Assembly (NCBI GenBank): GCA_963711675.1
Contig: CAVQFB010000016.1
Location: forward strand, 1 to 64,000
From: CAVQFB01 sp963711675
GTDB lineage: Bacteria; Acidobacteriota; Terriglobia; Terriglobales; Acidobacteriaceae
Direction: 5' to 3'
Length of the DNA stretch: 64,000 nucleotides
Position numbers and translations under genes: made by a program. Shown piece after piece: positions 39,880-48,929 of the stretch; the stretch's first letter is position 1; every line of letters begins with the position of its first letter. Below the pieces are notes generated by a model. That model did not search any database and was not told the origin of the DNA. It worked only from the letters and a program-made list of their open reading frames with translations.

Positions 39880-41331
39880 CTATTTCTTTGCCTTGATTTC
39901 TTCCCGCTTGGCGGCTGCGTCGAGCGGCCGTTGCGGCTCCGTCATTCTTGCCGGGTCGAGGATTTCGGCGATCTGCTCGTCGCTCAGCAGCTTCTTATCC
40001 CGCGCGATCTCGATAATCGAGCGCCCGCTAGCCACCGCTTCTTTCGCGATCTCCGCGGCCTTCGCGTATCCGATGTAAGGATTGAGCGCCGTGGCCAGCG
40101 AGACCGTTGCCTGTACGTAGAAATTGCACCGGTTCGAGTTCGCCGTGATGCCCGCAACACACTTGTCGGTGAACTGGCGCAGCATGTTGGTCAGGATCGT
40201 GATCGACTGCATCACGCTGTAGGCCATGGTCGGCATCATGACGTTCAGTTCGAGTTGGCCTGCCTGGACGGCCATGGCGACGGAAACATCGTTGCCTACC
40301 ACCTGGAACGACACCATTGCTGCCAGTTCCGGCATCACCGGATTGATCTTCCCCGGCATGATCGAGGATCCTGGCTGCAAGGCCGGCAGGTTGATCTCCG
40401 CAAACCCTGTGTTAGGACCCGACGAGAGCAGCCGCAGATCGTTCGCAATGCGGATGACTTCAAGCGCCAGGTTGCGCAACGCCGAAGAGACGTTGGCCAT
40501 GGCAAAGTTCGATTGCATCGCGTAGCGCATGTCGTCGACCGGAACCAGTTTCTGGCCGGAGATGCGGGCAAGATTGCGGATGGCCTTCTCGCGATAGTCC
40601 GGGTGTGTGTTGATACCTGTCCCCACGGCCGACCCTCCCAGGCCGAGCTCGCGCAGCGATTCCGATGCCTGCCGTATGGCTGAACTCGCACGGCGAATGG
40701 CACCGGCGTAAGCGGTAAATTCCTGCCCCAACCGCATGGGAACTGCGTCCTGCATATGGGTGCGGCCGGACTTCAGGATGTCGTGAAACTCCGCGCCCTT
40801 CTTCTCGAGCGCAGCCGCCAGAGAGTCGAGCACGGGATACAGCTTTTCCAGTTCAAGCAGGGCAGCCAGCCGCATGCCGGTAGGAAAAACATCGTTCGTC
40901 GACTGGCCATAGTTGACGTGATCGTTGGGATGTACGATCGAATAATCGCCCAGGATGCCACCCAGAATCTCAAGCGCGCGGTTGGCGATCACCTCATTCG
41001 AATTCATGTGAAAGCTGACACCTGCACCCGCCTGGAAGACATCCACCACAAATTCTTTGTTCCACTTGCCGTCCTGGACCTCTCGCGCTGCCCTGATGAT
41101 CGCGTCCGCGCGCCGGGCGTCAACCAATCCCAGTTCCTTGTTGGCCTCAGCGGCTGCCTCTTTCACCATCCCGAACGCGCGGATGAGCGTGGGGTGGGCC
41201 CGCATGCCTGAGATGGGATAGTTTTCGACGGCTCGCGCCGTCTGGATTCCGTAATAAACGTCTGCAGGGATTTCCTTGATGCCGATGGAATCTTTCTCGC
41301 TTCGGGTCGCATTTTGCGTGGCAGTAGCCAT
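39880..41331 (-). CDS. aspA: Aspartate ammonia-lyase (or class II fumarase)
   Basis: Fumarase/aspartase superfamily. The signature loop is GSSIMPGKINPVMPE with the catalytic Ser. Region 1 is SGRTHMQDAVPMRLGQEF and region 2 includes NDHVNYGQSTNDVFP. The VMPE ending of the signature and the QVVGND that follows are nearer to aspartases than to fumarases, which read NPTQCE. I chose ATG 41331 (MATATQN), with AGGAG upstream; the frame runs on to 41511 without family text. Product 483 residues. Confidence 0.85.
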   Translation of the reverse strand: MATATQNATRSEKDSIGIKEIPADVYYGIQTARAVENYPISGMRAHPTLIRAFGMVKEAAAEANKELGLVDARRADAIIRAAREVQDGKWNKEFVVDVFQAGAGVSFHMNSNEVIANRALEILGGILGDYSIVHPNDHVNYGQSTNDVFPTGMRLAALLELEKLYPVLDSLAAALEKKGAEFHDILKSGRTHMQDAVPMRLGQEFTAYAGAIRRASSAIRQASESLRELGLGGSAVGTGINTHPDYREKAIRNLARISGQKLVPVDDMRYAMQSNFAMANVSSALRNLALEVIRIANDLRLLSSGPNTGFAEINLPALQPGSSIMPGKINPVMPELAAMVSFQVVGNDVSVAMAVQAGQLELNVMMPTMAYSVMQSITILTNMLRQFTDKCVAGITANSNRCNFYVQATVSLATALNPYIGYAKAAEIAKEAVASGRSIIEIARDKKLLSDEQIAEILDPARMTEPQRPLDAAAKREEIKAKK

Positions 41332-41682
41332 AGTACGTGCTCCTGATGATTGCGGCGTGATAGGAGAGAACCACAAATTATAACAACCATAACCTGCAGG
41401 GTTGTGAGATAGGCCACAAGCGCTTGTGATCCGCATGCCTCGGTTCGGCAGCGGTTGTCGCAGCAAGCACTTCCCGAACAGGGAGAGATTCTGCGGGAAA
41501 ATGCGCCGCATCGTTGTCTTCAGTCATTCCCTTGAACTAGATTCAAGCGCGTAGGCCCTCTCTGCCGGCTGAGACGCTGCGTGCTAGAATCGAACGTTTT
41601 ACACGACTCTCCGAGCGCTCCCGAAGACGCCCCAGGCGCTGCGGCTCAGTCTGAGAGGCGGGATCCATTGCCGACGCAAGAA

Positions 41683-42711
41683 ATGATACCCTCCACCCTC
41701 CCGCGCACTCAGGCAGACTCACGTCCCGAGACCTGGCTCGACGTGCTGGTGATCGGCGCCGGTCCCACTGGATTGGCCTGCGCGATTGAAGCCCAGAACC
41801 TTGGATTCAAGGTAATGGTGGTTGACAAGGGCTGTCTGGTGAATTCCATCTATAACTATCCGGCGAACATGGTCTTCTTTACTACGCCGGAACTGCTTGA
41901 GATCGGGGACATACCCTTCACTACTGCCCACCAGAAACCTACCCGGCTGGAAGCCCTGGAATACTACCGCAAGGTCACCGAGCGCTTTCAATTGCACATC
42001 TGCCAGTACCACTGGGTCAAGACCATCACCGGCGAAGACGGCAACTTTCGCGTAACTGCCACAGACCGCGGAGGACGGATACACGATTATGAAACGCGAA
42101 AGATCATCGTCAGCACCGGCTACTACGATCTGCCCAACATGATGGGAATTCCGGGCGAAGATTTGCCCAAGGTGTTTCATTATTTCCGCGAACCGCATCC
42201 TTACTATGACTGCGATGTGGTGGTGATCGGAGGCAAGAATTCAGCTGCTGAGGCCGCACTGGAACTCTGGCGCCACGGTGCCAGAGTGACGCTGGTCTAT
42301 CGTGGAGCGCAACTGCCTCCAAGTCTGAAGTATTGGGTCCGGCCCGACATTGAAAATCGAATTAAGAATTTTGAGATCGGCGCGTATTTCAAGAGCACTG
42401 TGCAAGAAATTGGCGTGGACTATGTTCAGATCAAAACACCTGAAAGCACGGTTAAACTGAAGAACGACTTCGTCTTTGCCCTGACGGGGTATCACCCGGA
42501 CTACGATTTTCTGCGCAGCATCGGGATTGAACTTTCTGCGGAGCAGTGCCGCCCCGCGTGCGATCCGGAGACGCTGGAGAGTAATGTGCCTGGAGTCTAT
42601 GTGGCCGGAGTCATCGTAGCGGGATCGCGGACGAGCGAAATCTTCATCGAAAACGGCCGATTCCACGGCAAACAGATTGCGGTCGACTTGCGGGCCAAGC
42701 TTAGAGGGTAG
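41683..42711 (+). CDS. YpdA-like NAD(P)/FAD oxidoreductase (putative bacillithiol disulfide reductase)
   Basis: Flavoprotein with FAD motif DVLVIGAGPTGLACAIEAQ and NAD(P) motif DVVVIGGKNSAAEAALELW. The block following the first motif, CLVNSIYNYPANMVFFTTPELLEIGDIPF, is the hallmark of the YpdA family, which reduces oxidised bacillithiol. The C-terminal GVYVAGVIVAGSRTSEIFIENGR is also typical. The open frame starts with GTG 41581, but the first 34 residues look non-coding, so ATG 41683 is used. A bacilliredoxin is encoded at 11.6 kb. Confidence 0.9.
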   Translation: MIPSTLPRTQADSRPETWLDVLVIGAGPTGLACAIEAQNLGFKVMVVDKGCLVNSIYNYPANMVFFTTPELLEIGDIPFTTAHQKPTRLEALEYYRKVTERFQLHICQYHWVKTITGEDGNFRVTATDRGGRIHDYETRKIIVSTGYYDLPNMMGIPGEDLPKVFHYFREPHPYYDCDVVVIGGKNSAAEAALELWRHGARVTLVYRGAQLPPSLKYWVRPDIENRIKNFEIGAYFKSTVQEIGVDYVQIKTPESTVKLKNDFVFALTGYHPDYDFLRSIGIELSAEQCRPACDPETLESNVPGVYVAGVIVAGSRTSEIFIENGRFHGKQIAVDLRAKLRG

Positions 42712-42741
42712 GACGATTAGCGAAGCTCGACGAACCCCGCT

Positions 42742-43071
42742 TCACAGCGTGACCGCTTCCTCACCGAGTTTCTGATTGATCAGCCGCGCTACCAGTGCCT
42801 TGAGCTTCTCGCCGCTTTTCTGCAGCACGAAATCCTGGGCGTCGTCGACCCAATCCAGCTTGAAACTGGTCGCCAGCGCGGAAATCCATATCTGCCGGAC
42901 GGGCGCGTTCGGAGAAATTACGAACTTGCTATCGTCATCGAAGCTGATGTGCAACGCTCCGCCCTGATCTTCCACTTCTATTTCGGCGGAGTCCTCCGCC
43001 ACAATCAGACTCTGTTTCAGACCTTCCAAGGCGCTATCGGCATGTTTGCGGAATTGCTGCTCGTCGAGCAT
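42742..43071 (-). CDS. cyaY: Frataxin/CyaY-like iron-binding protein
   Basis: Start at MLDEQQFRKHADSALEGL gives 109 residues, the CyaY size. The acidic first helix and strand (VAEDSAEIEVEDQGG) and the sheet FVISPNAPVRQIWISALATSFKLDW match frataxin, where this text holds the conserved Gln-Ile-Trp. Family members bind iron and tune Fe-S cluster assembly. No isc or suf gene is near. The frame extends upstream to 43152 without support. Confidence 0.82.
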   Translation of the reverse strand: MLDEQQFRKHADSALEGLKQSLIVAEDSAEIEVEDQGGALHISFDDDSKFVISPNAPVRQIWISALATSFKLDWVDDAQDFVLQKSGEKLKALVARLINQKLGEEAVTL

Positions 43072-43157
43072 GAGGAGATTATAGTCTGTCGCCGTCACGC
43101 CGAATCCATTCCAGCATTCACACCTCCTCATCAGGTATCTTGTAACGGCCAATCGTC

Positions 43158-44486
43158 ATGGAACCAGCGCCCGAAATCGAAGTCAGCCGTGTGTCTTTTG
43201 TCTCGTACGCACGTCTGCTGCGGCAGAACCGCAACTTCCGCCGCCTGTGGATGGCGCAGATCGTCAGCGAGATCGGCGACTGGTTCTACACGCTGGCGAT
43301 CTACACATTACTGCTTCAACTGACCGGGCGCGCCAGTTCAGTCGCAATCGCGCTGGTCATCCAGGTGCTCCCCCAAACCTTCATCGGTCCGGCGTCCGGT
43401 GTCATCAATGACCGCTTGCGGCGCAAGCACGTGATGATCACGGCCGACTTGGCCCGGATGGTCATCGTGTTCTCCATGCTTCTGGTCCGATCGCAATCCA
43501 CCGTCTGGTTGGTTTATCCGCTTCTTTTGCTGGAAACGATCATGGCGGCGTTCTTTGAGCCGGCACGCAGCTCCGTGATCCCCAACATCACCAGCCGCGA
43601 AGACCTGGTGCTCGCAAATACTCTGTCGTCGACAACATGGTCCATGAATCTTGTGCTCGGGGCCGCAGTCGGCGGTGTCGTGGCAGCATTGCTTGGCCGG
43701 GACGCCGTCTTTGTTCTGAATGCCCTGTCGTTCCTGGCATCGGCGCTGCTGATCCGCAGCATGCGCTTCGAGGAACCGCACGCCGACGCCGCGCCGCCTC
43801 TCCGCACACGTGACCTTCTCGATTACTCGCCAGTCCTCGAGGGCATTCGCTATGTGCGGAGCGACCGCCGGCTACTCACCACCATGTTCGTAAAGGCTGG
43901 CCTGTTTGTAATCGGCCCAAGTTGGGTTGTGTTCACGGTGATGGGGCAGCGGGATTTCCCCGTGCACTGGCATGGATTGAATCCTCAGCGGGGCGCCATG
44001 CTGGGCGTGAGCCTGCTGATGGCAGCCCGTGGAGTCGGAGCGATGCTAGGGCCGTTGCTGGCCGCCCCTTGGGTGGGGCATTACGATCGCCGGTTGCGGA
44101 TAGGAATCATGATCGGCTTTGTCGCCGAAGTTCTCGGCTATGTCTCGCTGCGCACAGTCGGCGCCCTGTGGAGCGCATGTCTCTGGATTGCGCTGGCGCA
44201 TTGCGGAGGATCGACGGTGTGGGTTTTCTCTACAACGTTGTTGCAGCTGAACACGGATGAGCGCTTTCGCGGACGCGTGTTTGCCGCCGACCTCGGCTTC
44301 AGTATGCTGACCATCGCAGTGGGGGCATTTCTGGCCGGACGCTTCATGGATTGGGGCGTTCCCGCGCGCATGGTGGCCAGCAACGCTGGCTTGCTCATGA
44401 TCATTCCGGCTGCGATGTGGGCCTGGGCGATGTGGTCATGGAAGGACAAGCCAGCCCCATCGCTGGCGAATTCAGACGAGCCCTAA
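43158..44486 (+). CDS. MFS transporter
   Basis: Major facilitator of 442 residues with about twelve hydrophobic segments. The MFS motif A-like loop after helix 2 reads GPASGVINDRLRRKHVM, and the N-terminal text RLLRQNRNFRRLWMAQIVSEIGDWFY is typical of the MFS_3 (enterobactin exporter EntS-like) group. Substrate unknown; drug or siderophore efflux is the usual guess. It is divergent from cyaY. Confidence 0.88.
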   Translation: MEPAPEIEVSRVSFVSYARLLRQNRNFRRLWMAQIVSEIGDWFYTLAIYTLLLQLTGRASSVAIALVIQVLPQTFIGPASGVINDRLRRKHVMITADLARMVIVFSMLLVRSQSTVWLVYPLLLLETIMAAFFEPARSSVIPNITSREDLVLANTLSSTTWSMNLVLGAAVGGVVAALLGRDAVFVLNALSFLASALLIRSMRFEEPHADAAPPLRTRDLLDYSPVLEGIRYVRSDRRLLTTMFVKAGLFVIGPSWVVFTVMGQRDFPVHWHGLNPQRGAMLGVSLLMAARGVGAMLGPLLAAPWVGHYDRRLRIGIMIGFVAEVLGYVSLRTVGALWSACLWIALAHCGGSTVWVFSTTLLQLNTDERFRGRVFAADLGFSMLTIAVGAFLAGRFMDWGVPARMVASNAGLLMIIPAAMWAWAMWSWKDKPAPSLANSDEP

Positions 44487-44569
44487 GCGGGGAAGGCGAC
44501 TTCAGAACTGCCCGCCTCGGCCAATGCACTTCAACCGCGAATCCAAGGTCTTCGTCGCTTGCCGGCAAC

Positions 44570-44908
44570 TCACCCTCGAAGGTCCTCGATCTTCGCCGCC
44601 ATGATGAAGTCGCTCTCGGTCAGGCCGTCAACTTTATGGGTCCAGAGGGTGACCTCCGCTTTTCCCCAGGCCAGCAGGATGTCCGGGTGATGACCCTGCT
44701 CCTCCGCGAGTTCCCCGACCTTATTCACGAAGTCCAGAGCTTCGCGAAAATTGGGAAACGTGTAGGTTCGAGTGAGATGGTGCTCGTTCACGATCTTCCA
44801 ATGCTGGTTGTGAGGCAGTTGCTGGTGAAGGTTGGCGAGGTCCTGCCCTTTGAGGGATGGAACTCCGCCGCGGCAGGGAACGCAAGTTTTGTTTGCAAGA
44901 TCGGACAT
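44570..44908 (-). CDS. phhB: Pterin-4a-carbinolamine dehydratase
   Basis: Small enzyme recycling tetrahydrobiopterin or acting in folate side metabolism. The active-site motif EEQGHHPDILLAW and the following TLWTHKVDGLTESDF contain the expected His residues. Length 112. It starts at ATG 44908. No aromatic hydroxylase is adjacent. Convergent with the MFS gene. Confidence 0.93.
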   Translation of the reverse strand: MSDLANKTCVPCRGGVPSLKGQDLANLHQQLPHNQHWKIVNEHHLTRTYTFPNFREALDFVNKVGELAEEQGHHPDILLAWGKAEVTLWTHKVDGLTESDFIMAAKIEDLRG

Positions 44909-45137
44909 AGATCACCACCCCATCACTCCACATCTTAGCCCCTTCCCGGAGCAGTTGCCGGCGCCGGGTGATTCCCGTGTTGGTTTTGTGATCTCAAGGC
45001 AACAGGGCATTCATTCTTCTGGAGATACGTGTTCACGCCGGTGTTTTAGCCAGCCGCGCTGACCAATCCCGAATGACGGAAGTCATATTTGCTGTCCCTG
45101 CCACTGGCCAAGTTTCGGTCCTTGCCGATGTTCTCTT

Positions 45138-47717
45138 GTGAGCGCACTTGCGCTCGCCATTAGCCACGGCCCGGAAGGGCGGAAACACTTTGCTCGAAAA
45201 GGGCTGCCCAGCGGAGACACAGAACTTGAAATCGGGAATCATCCAGTGAGCCAACCATCCGGAACCAACGACAACATGGTGACGATTGCGTGCAAGGACA
45301 CCGACGGCGAGTGTATTTGCCCGGTCGCGGAGTTGGCTAGCCAGCCCGATCGCATGAGCGCAAGTCTTGATCAGGCATTTGAGTCCGCAGCGGTTGGGAT
45401 GGGGTTGCTCGACCTTCATGGGCACTGGATTCGAGTCAATCGATCGTTTTGTGAACTTCTCGGGCTCGAGAAAACCGAAATCCTCCACAAGAGCTTTCTC
45501 GCGATCACACACGCAAACGATATCAACCTATGTCTCCGGTTATATCGGCAATTGGCGTCCGGAGAGATCGACAATTACAACCTGGAAAAGCGCTACCTGC
45601 ACAAGAGTGGCAGTGCGGTTTGGGCCCTTATCACCATATCGCTGGTGCGTTGCGCAGACGGTTCGCCGGCATTTGTCACGGCCCAGATTCAGGACGTCAC
45701 CAAGCGTAAGCAGGCGGAAGAGTCGCTTCGCCGCAGCGAAGCGATGTTTCGCTCCATAGGAGAGAACGCCGGAGACCTGATCCTTGTCGTCGACTATCCC
45801 GGCTTGATTGCGCAATACGCCAGTCCCACCTACGAAACCCTGCTCGGTTATCCGGTCGATGAAGTCGAAGGACAATCATGCCTGGGTCTTGTGCACCCCG
45901 ACGACCACCCGCGCATCTTGCAAGCGGTCACGGCCATGGTGACGCAAGGCGGAGACGGTGCCATCTTCGAAATTCGGGTTCGGAGCAAGAATGGGGCCTG
46001 GCACTACGTTGAGACCCATGCATGTGCTGTTCGCGGTGCTTCAGGAGACATTGAGCGCTTTGTCGCCATCTCGCGCATTATCGATAACCGTATCCTGGCC
46101 GAGCAGGAGCTCAAAGATCAGAAAGAACAGCTCCAGCTCTTGCTGGATTCGACGGCAGAAGCGATCTACGGGCTGGACTTCGAGGGAAGATACACATTCT
46201 GCAATAAGGCCTGCCTGCGCCTGCTGGGATATGAAAGTGAGTCCGAGGTTCTTGGGAAGAACTCCCATCATCTTATCCATCACTCTCACAGTGACGGTTC
46301 TCCTTACTCCGTAGAGGACTGCGCCGTCCACAATTCACTCCTGACCGGAAAGCAAACTCATGCTACCGACGACATAGTGTGGCGGGTGGATGGAACTTGC
46401 GTCCCCGTCGAGTACTGGTCGCACCCCGTGCGCAGAAACGGCGAACTTGTGGGCTGTGTTGTCACCCTGATCGACATCAGCGAGAGTAAGGCTGCCGAGA
46501 AGGCACTATTCTCCGCCCACGAACAGTCCACCCTGTTCATCAACTCCGTCCCTTCGATCTTGATCGGCATGGATACGCAGGGGCGAGTCACACGCTGGAA
46601 CTTCACCGCTGCTGCGACCTTCGAGCGGCCGGAACCGGAGGTGCTGGGCAAGCCGCTCTTCCAATGTGGGATCCGGTGGCGACGTCAGGACATGCAGGCG
46701 GAAGTCCAGTCGTGGTGCCAGCAGAGGGAACGGCGGCGCTATGACGATGTGCCCTTTGAGAGAAACGGCCAGACTCGCTTGCTCGGTCTCACCATCAACT
46801 GGATGGAACCCCTCCACGGAGATGATGGCGAACTGCTCATCGTGGCGTCCGATACGACCGAGAAGAGGGATCTGGAGGAACAGCTGCGCCAGGCCCAAAA
46901 ACTGGAAGCCATTGGGCAACTGGCCGCGGGCATTGCGCACGAGATCAACACTCCCACGCAATATGTGGGGGATAACACGAACTTCCTGAAGGAGTCCTGG
47001 ACTTCGATTGCCCCGCTCCTGTCTGCGGCGCAACAACTCCGCCTCGCCGTAAGCCACGGCACCGTCCCGCCCGCGACTCTCGAGCAATTTGACAGCTGCC
47101 GCGACGCAGCTGATCTCGAATATCTGCAGCAGGAAATTCCGCGCGCGATCGACCAGTCTCTGGAAGGAATCCAACGCGTCACCAAGATCGTGCGCGCCAT
47201 GAAGGAGTTTTCGCATCCGGGCAACGGAGAGAAGAGGGAAGTCGACATCAATAAGGCCATTGAGACCACCTTTACCGTGGCTCGCAACGAGTGGAAGTAT
47301 GTGGCCGAAGTCGAAACTCACCTTACTGTTGACCTGCCCCTGGTGCCTTGCCACTCAGGGGAGTTCAATCAGGTCATTCTGAATCTGGTGATCAACGCCG
47401 CTCATGCTCTCGCCAAAGGTCACGGCGACGGCACGCACGCGAAAGGGAAGATTACGGTTAGCACCGAGCGGGACGGTGCTGGCGTGAAGATATCGCTTCA
47501 CGATAACGGCACAGGTATTCCCGAGGGTATTCGATCGAGAGTCTTTGATCCCTTCTTTACCACCAAGCCGGTGGGACAAGGAACGGGCCAGGGACTTGCC
47601 CTGGCCCACAACACCATCGTGAGGCGGCACGGGGGAAAGATATGGTTCGACACTGAGGTGGGAAAAGGCACAACGTTCTTTATCTGGCTGCCGCTGGCGG
47701 CAGCCACCGCGGAGTGA
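45138..47717 (+). CDS. Multi-PAS soluble sensor histidine kinase
   Basis: No membrane segment is visible, so the kinase is cytoplasmic. Four PAS units can be followed (about 75-190, 200-315, 325-450 and 455-575), the third beginning LLLDSTAEAIYGLDFEG. The phosphoacceptor His is in LAAGIAHEINTPTQYV (about residue 601). A long insert follows before the HATPase domain with N-box LVINAAHAL (about 748), DNGTGIPEGI and GTGQGLALAHN. A Cys-rich stretch ACKDTDGECICP lies near residue 52. The start is uncertain (GTG 45138; ATG 45276 and 45354 possible). Two response regulators follow directly. Confidence 0.88.
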   Translation: MSALALAISHGPEGRKHFARKGLPSGDTELEIGNHPVSQPSGTNDNMVTIACKDTDGECICPVAELASQPDRMSASLDQAFESAAVGMGLLDLHGHWIRVNRSFCELLGLEKTEILHKSFLAITHANDINLCLRLYRQLASGEIDNYNLEKRYLHKSGSAVWALITISLVRCADGSPAFVTAQIQDVTKRKQAEESLRRSEAMFRSIGENAGDLILVVDYPGLIAQYASPTYETLLGYPVDEVEGQSCLGLVHPDDHPRILQAVTAMVTQGGDGAIFEIRVRSKNGAWHYVETHACAVRGASGDIERFVAISRIIDNRILAEQELKDQKEQLQLLLDSTAEAIYGLDFEGRYTFCNKACLRLLGYESESEVLGKNSHHLIHHSHSDGSPYSVEDCAVHNSLLTGKQTHATDDIVWRVDGTCVPVEYWSHPVRRNGELVGCVVTLIDISESKAAEKALFSAHEQSTLFINSVPSILIGMDTQGRVTRWNFTAAATFERPEPEVLGKPLFQCGIRWRRQDMQAEVQSWCQQRERRRYDDVPFERNGQTRLLGLTINWMEPLHGDDGELLIVASDTTEKRDLEEQLRQAQKLEAIGQLAAGIAHEINTPTQYVGDNTNFLKESWTSIAPLLSAAQQLRLAVSHGTVPPATLEQFDSCRDAADLEYLQQEIPRAIDQSLEGIQRVTKIVRAMKEFSHPGNGEKREVDINKAIETTFTVARNEWKYVAEVETHLTVDLPLVPCHSGEFNQVILNLVINAAHALAKGHGDGTHAKGKITVSTERDGAGVKISLHDNGTGIPEGIRSRVFDPFFTTKPVGQGTGQGLALAHNTIVRRHGGKIWFDTEVGKGTTFFIWLPLAAATAE

Positions 47718-47719
47718 TC

Positions 47720-48925
47720 ATGTCCAAGCGGATCTTGTTTGTGGACGACGAACCCATGCTGCTCCAGGGCCTGCAAAGAAGCCTGCGCTCGATGCGCCAG
47801 GATTGGGAAATGGCCTTCGTAAAGGGAGGCAATGAAGCGCTGGAAGCGATTGACAAGCAGCCCTTCGACATCGTGGTTACCGACATGAGAATGCCCGGTA
47901 TGGACGGGGCGCAGTTGCTGGAAGAAGTGAAGAGGCGTTCGCCGCAGACGCTGCGCATGGTCCTGTCAGGCCAGTCGGACCGCGAGACGATCTTGAGGGC
48001 CATCAATCCCACCCACCAGTACCTGTCCAAGCCCTGTGAGGGAGAAGAACTCAAGGCCCGGCTGTTACGAGCGTTTGCTCTTCGAGACCTCCTGGAAAAC
48101 TCAGAGTTGAAAGATCTGGTCTCGCGGCTGCACTCCTTGCCCAGCCTGCCCAGTCTTTACTTCGAACTGAGCGGCGAACTGTCCAGCGATGAGCCTTCGC
48201 TTGCCAAGATCGGCAAGCTCATCTCCGCCGACATGGCGATGACCGCCAAGATCCTCCAACTGGTGAATTCCGCCTTCTTTGGATTGTGATGCCAGGTCTC
48301 GAAAGCCTCCTACGCGGTGGAGTTGCTGGGGCTCGACAATGTCCGGGCGCTGGTGCTCTCCACCCACATCTTTTCGAAATTTGAAACAAATTTATTCGAC
48401 GACGCTGACCTGCAATACATGTGGGAACACAGCCTGGCAGCGGGCAGCTATGCCAAACGAATCGCGGTGATGGAACACGCTGATTCGCACGTGGTGGATG
48501 AATGTTTTACCGCCGCGCTTCTGCACGATGCCGGCAAGCTGATCATGGCCTCGGTCGCCAGCCAAAAGTATAAGACCGCATTGCAGTTGGTGAAGACGGA
48601 GGGTAGGGGCCTGGTGGAAGCCGAGCGTGAGGTTATGGGTTGCACCCACGCGGAAGTGGGAGCCTATCTATTCGGACTGTGGGGATTACCGGTCCCGCTG
48701 ATCGAGGCTGTCGCCTGGCATCACAAGCCCATGGAAAGCCTGCAGGCCAAGTTTTCCGCCTTAGCAGCCGTCCATGTAGCCAGCGTGTACCACGAGGAAA
48801 AGGCTGGCAGCTCGATCAAAGACACAACCATCATAAGCTCTGATTTCTTGTCCCAGATTGGCTGCTCCGAGCGAGAGAAGCAATGGAGAACTACTCTCGG
48901 AGGCGAAACCCCGCCGAAGGAATAA
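47720..48925 (+). CDS. Response regulator with HDOD output domain, interrupted by in-frame TGA
   Basis: Receiver domain with acidic pocket VDDEP, phospho-Asp in VVTDMRMPGMDG (residue 55) and Lys in YLSKPCEGEE. The HDOD domain begins LHSLPSLPSLYFEL and reaches VNSAFFGL, where TGA (48287-48289) stops it. The same frame continues without any indel as CQVSKASYAVELLGLDNVRALVLS and ALLHDAGKLIM to 48925, so only one codon separates the halves. CGA (Arg) would fit the family. Starts 2 nt after the kinase stop. HDOD domains act as non-catalytic signalling scaffolds. Confidence 0.85.
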
Positions 48926-48929
48926 AGCT

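Noticed and set aside
46506..47354. 282-residue minus-strand ORF
   Set aside because: Antisense to the histidine kinase, in a region with strong HisKA and HATPase motifs on the plus strand.
48287..48289. Selenocysteine reading of the in-frame TGA
   Set aside because: HDOD domains have no known selenocysteine, the position fits Arg, and I see no convincing SECIS-like hairpin just downstream.
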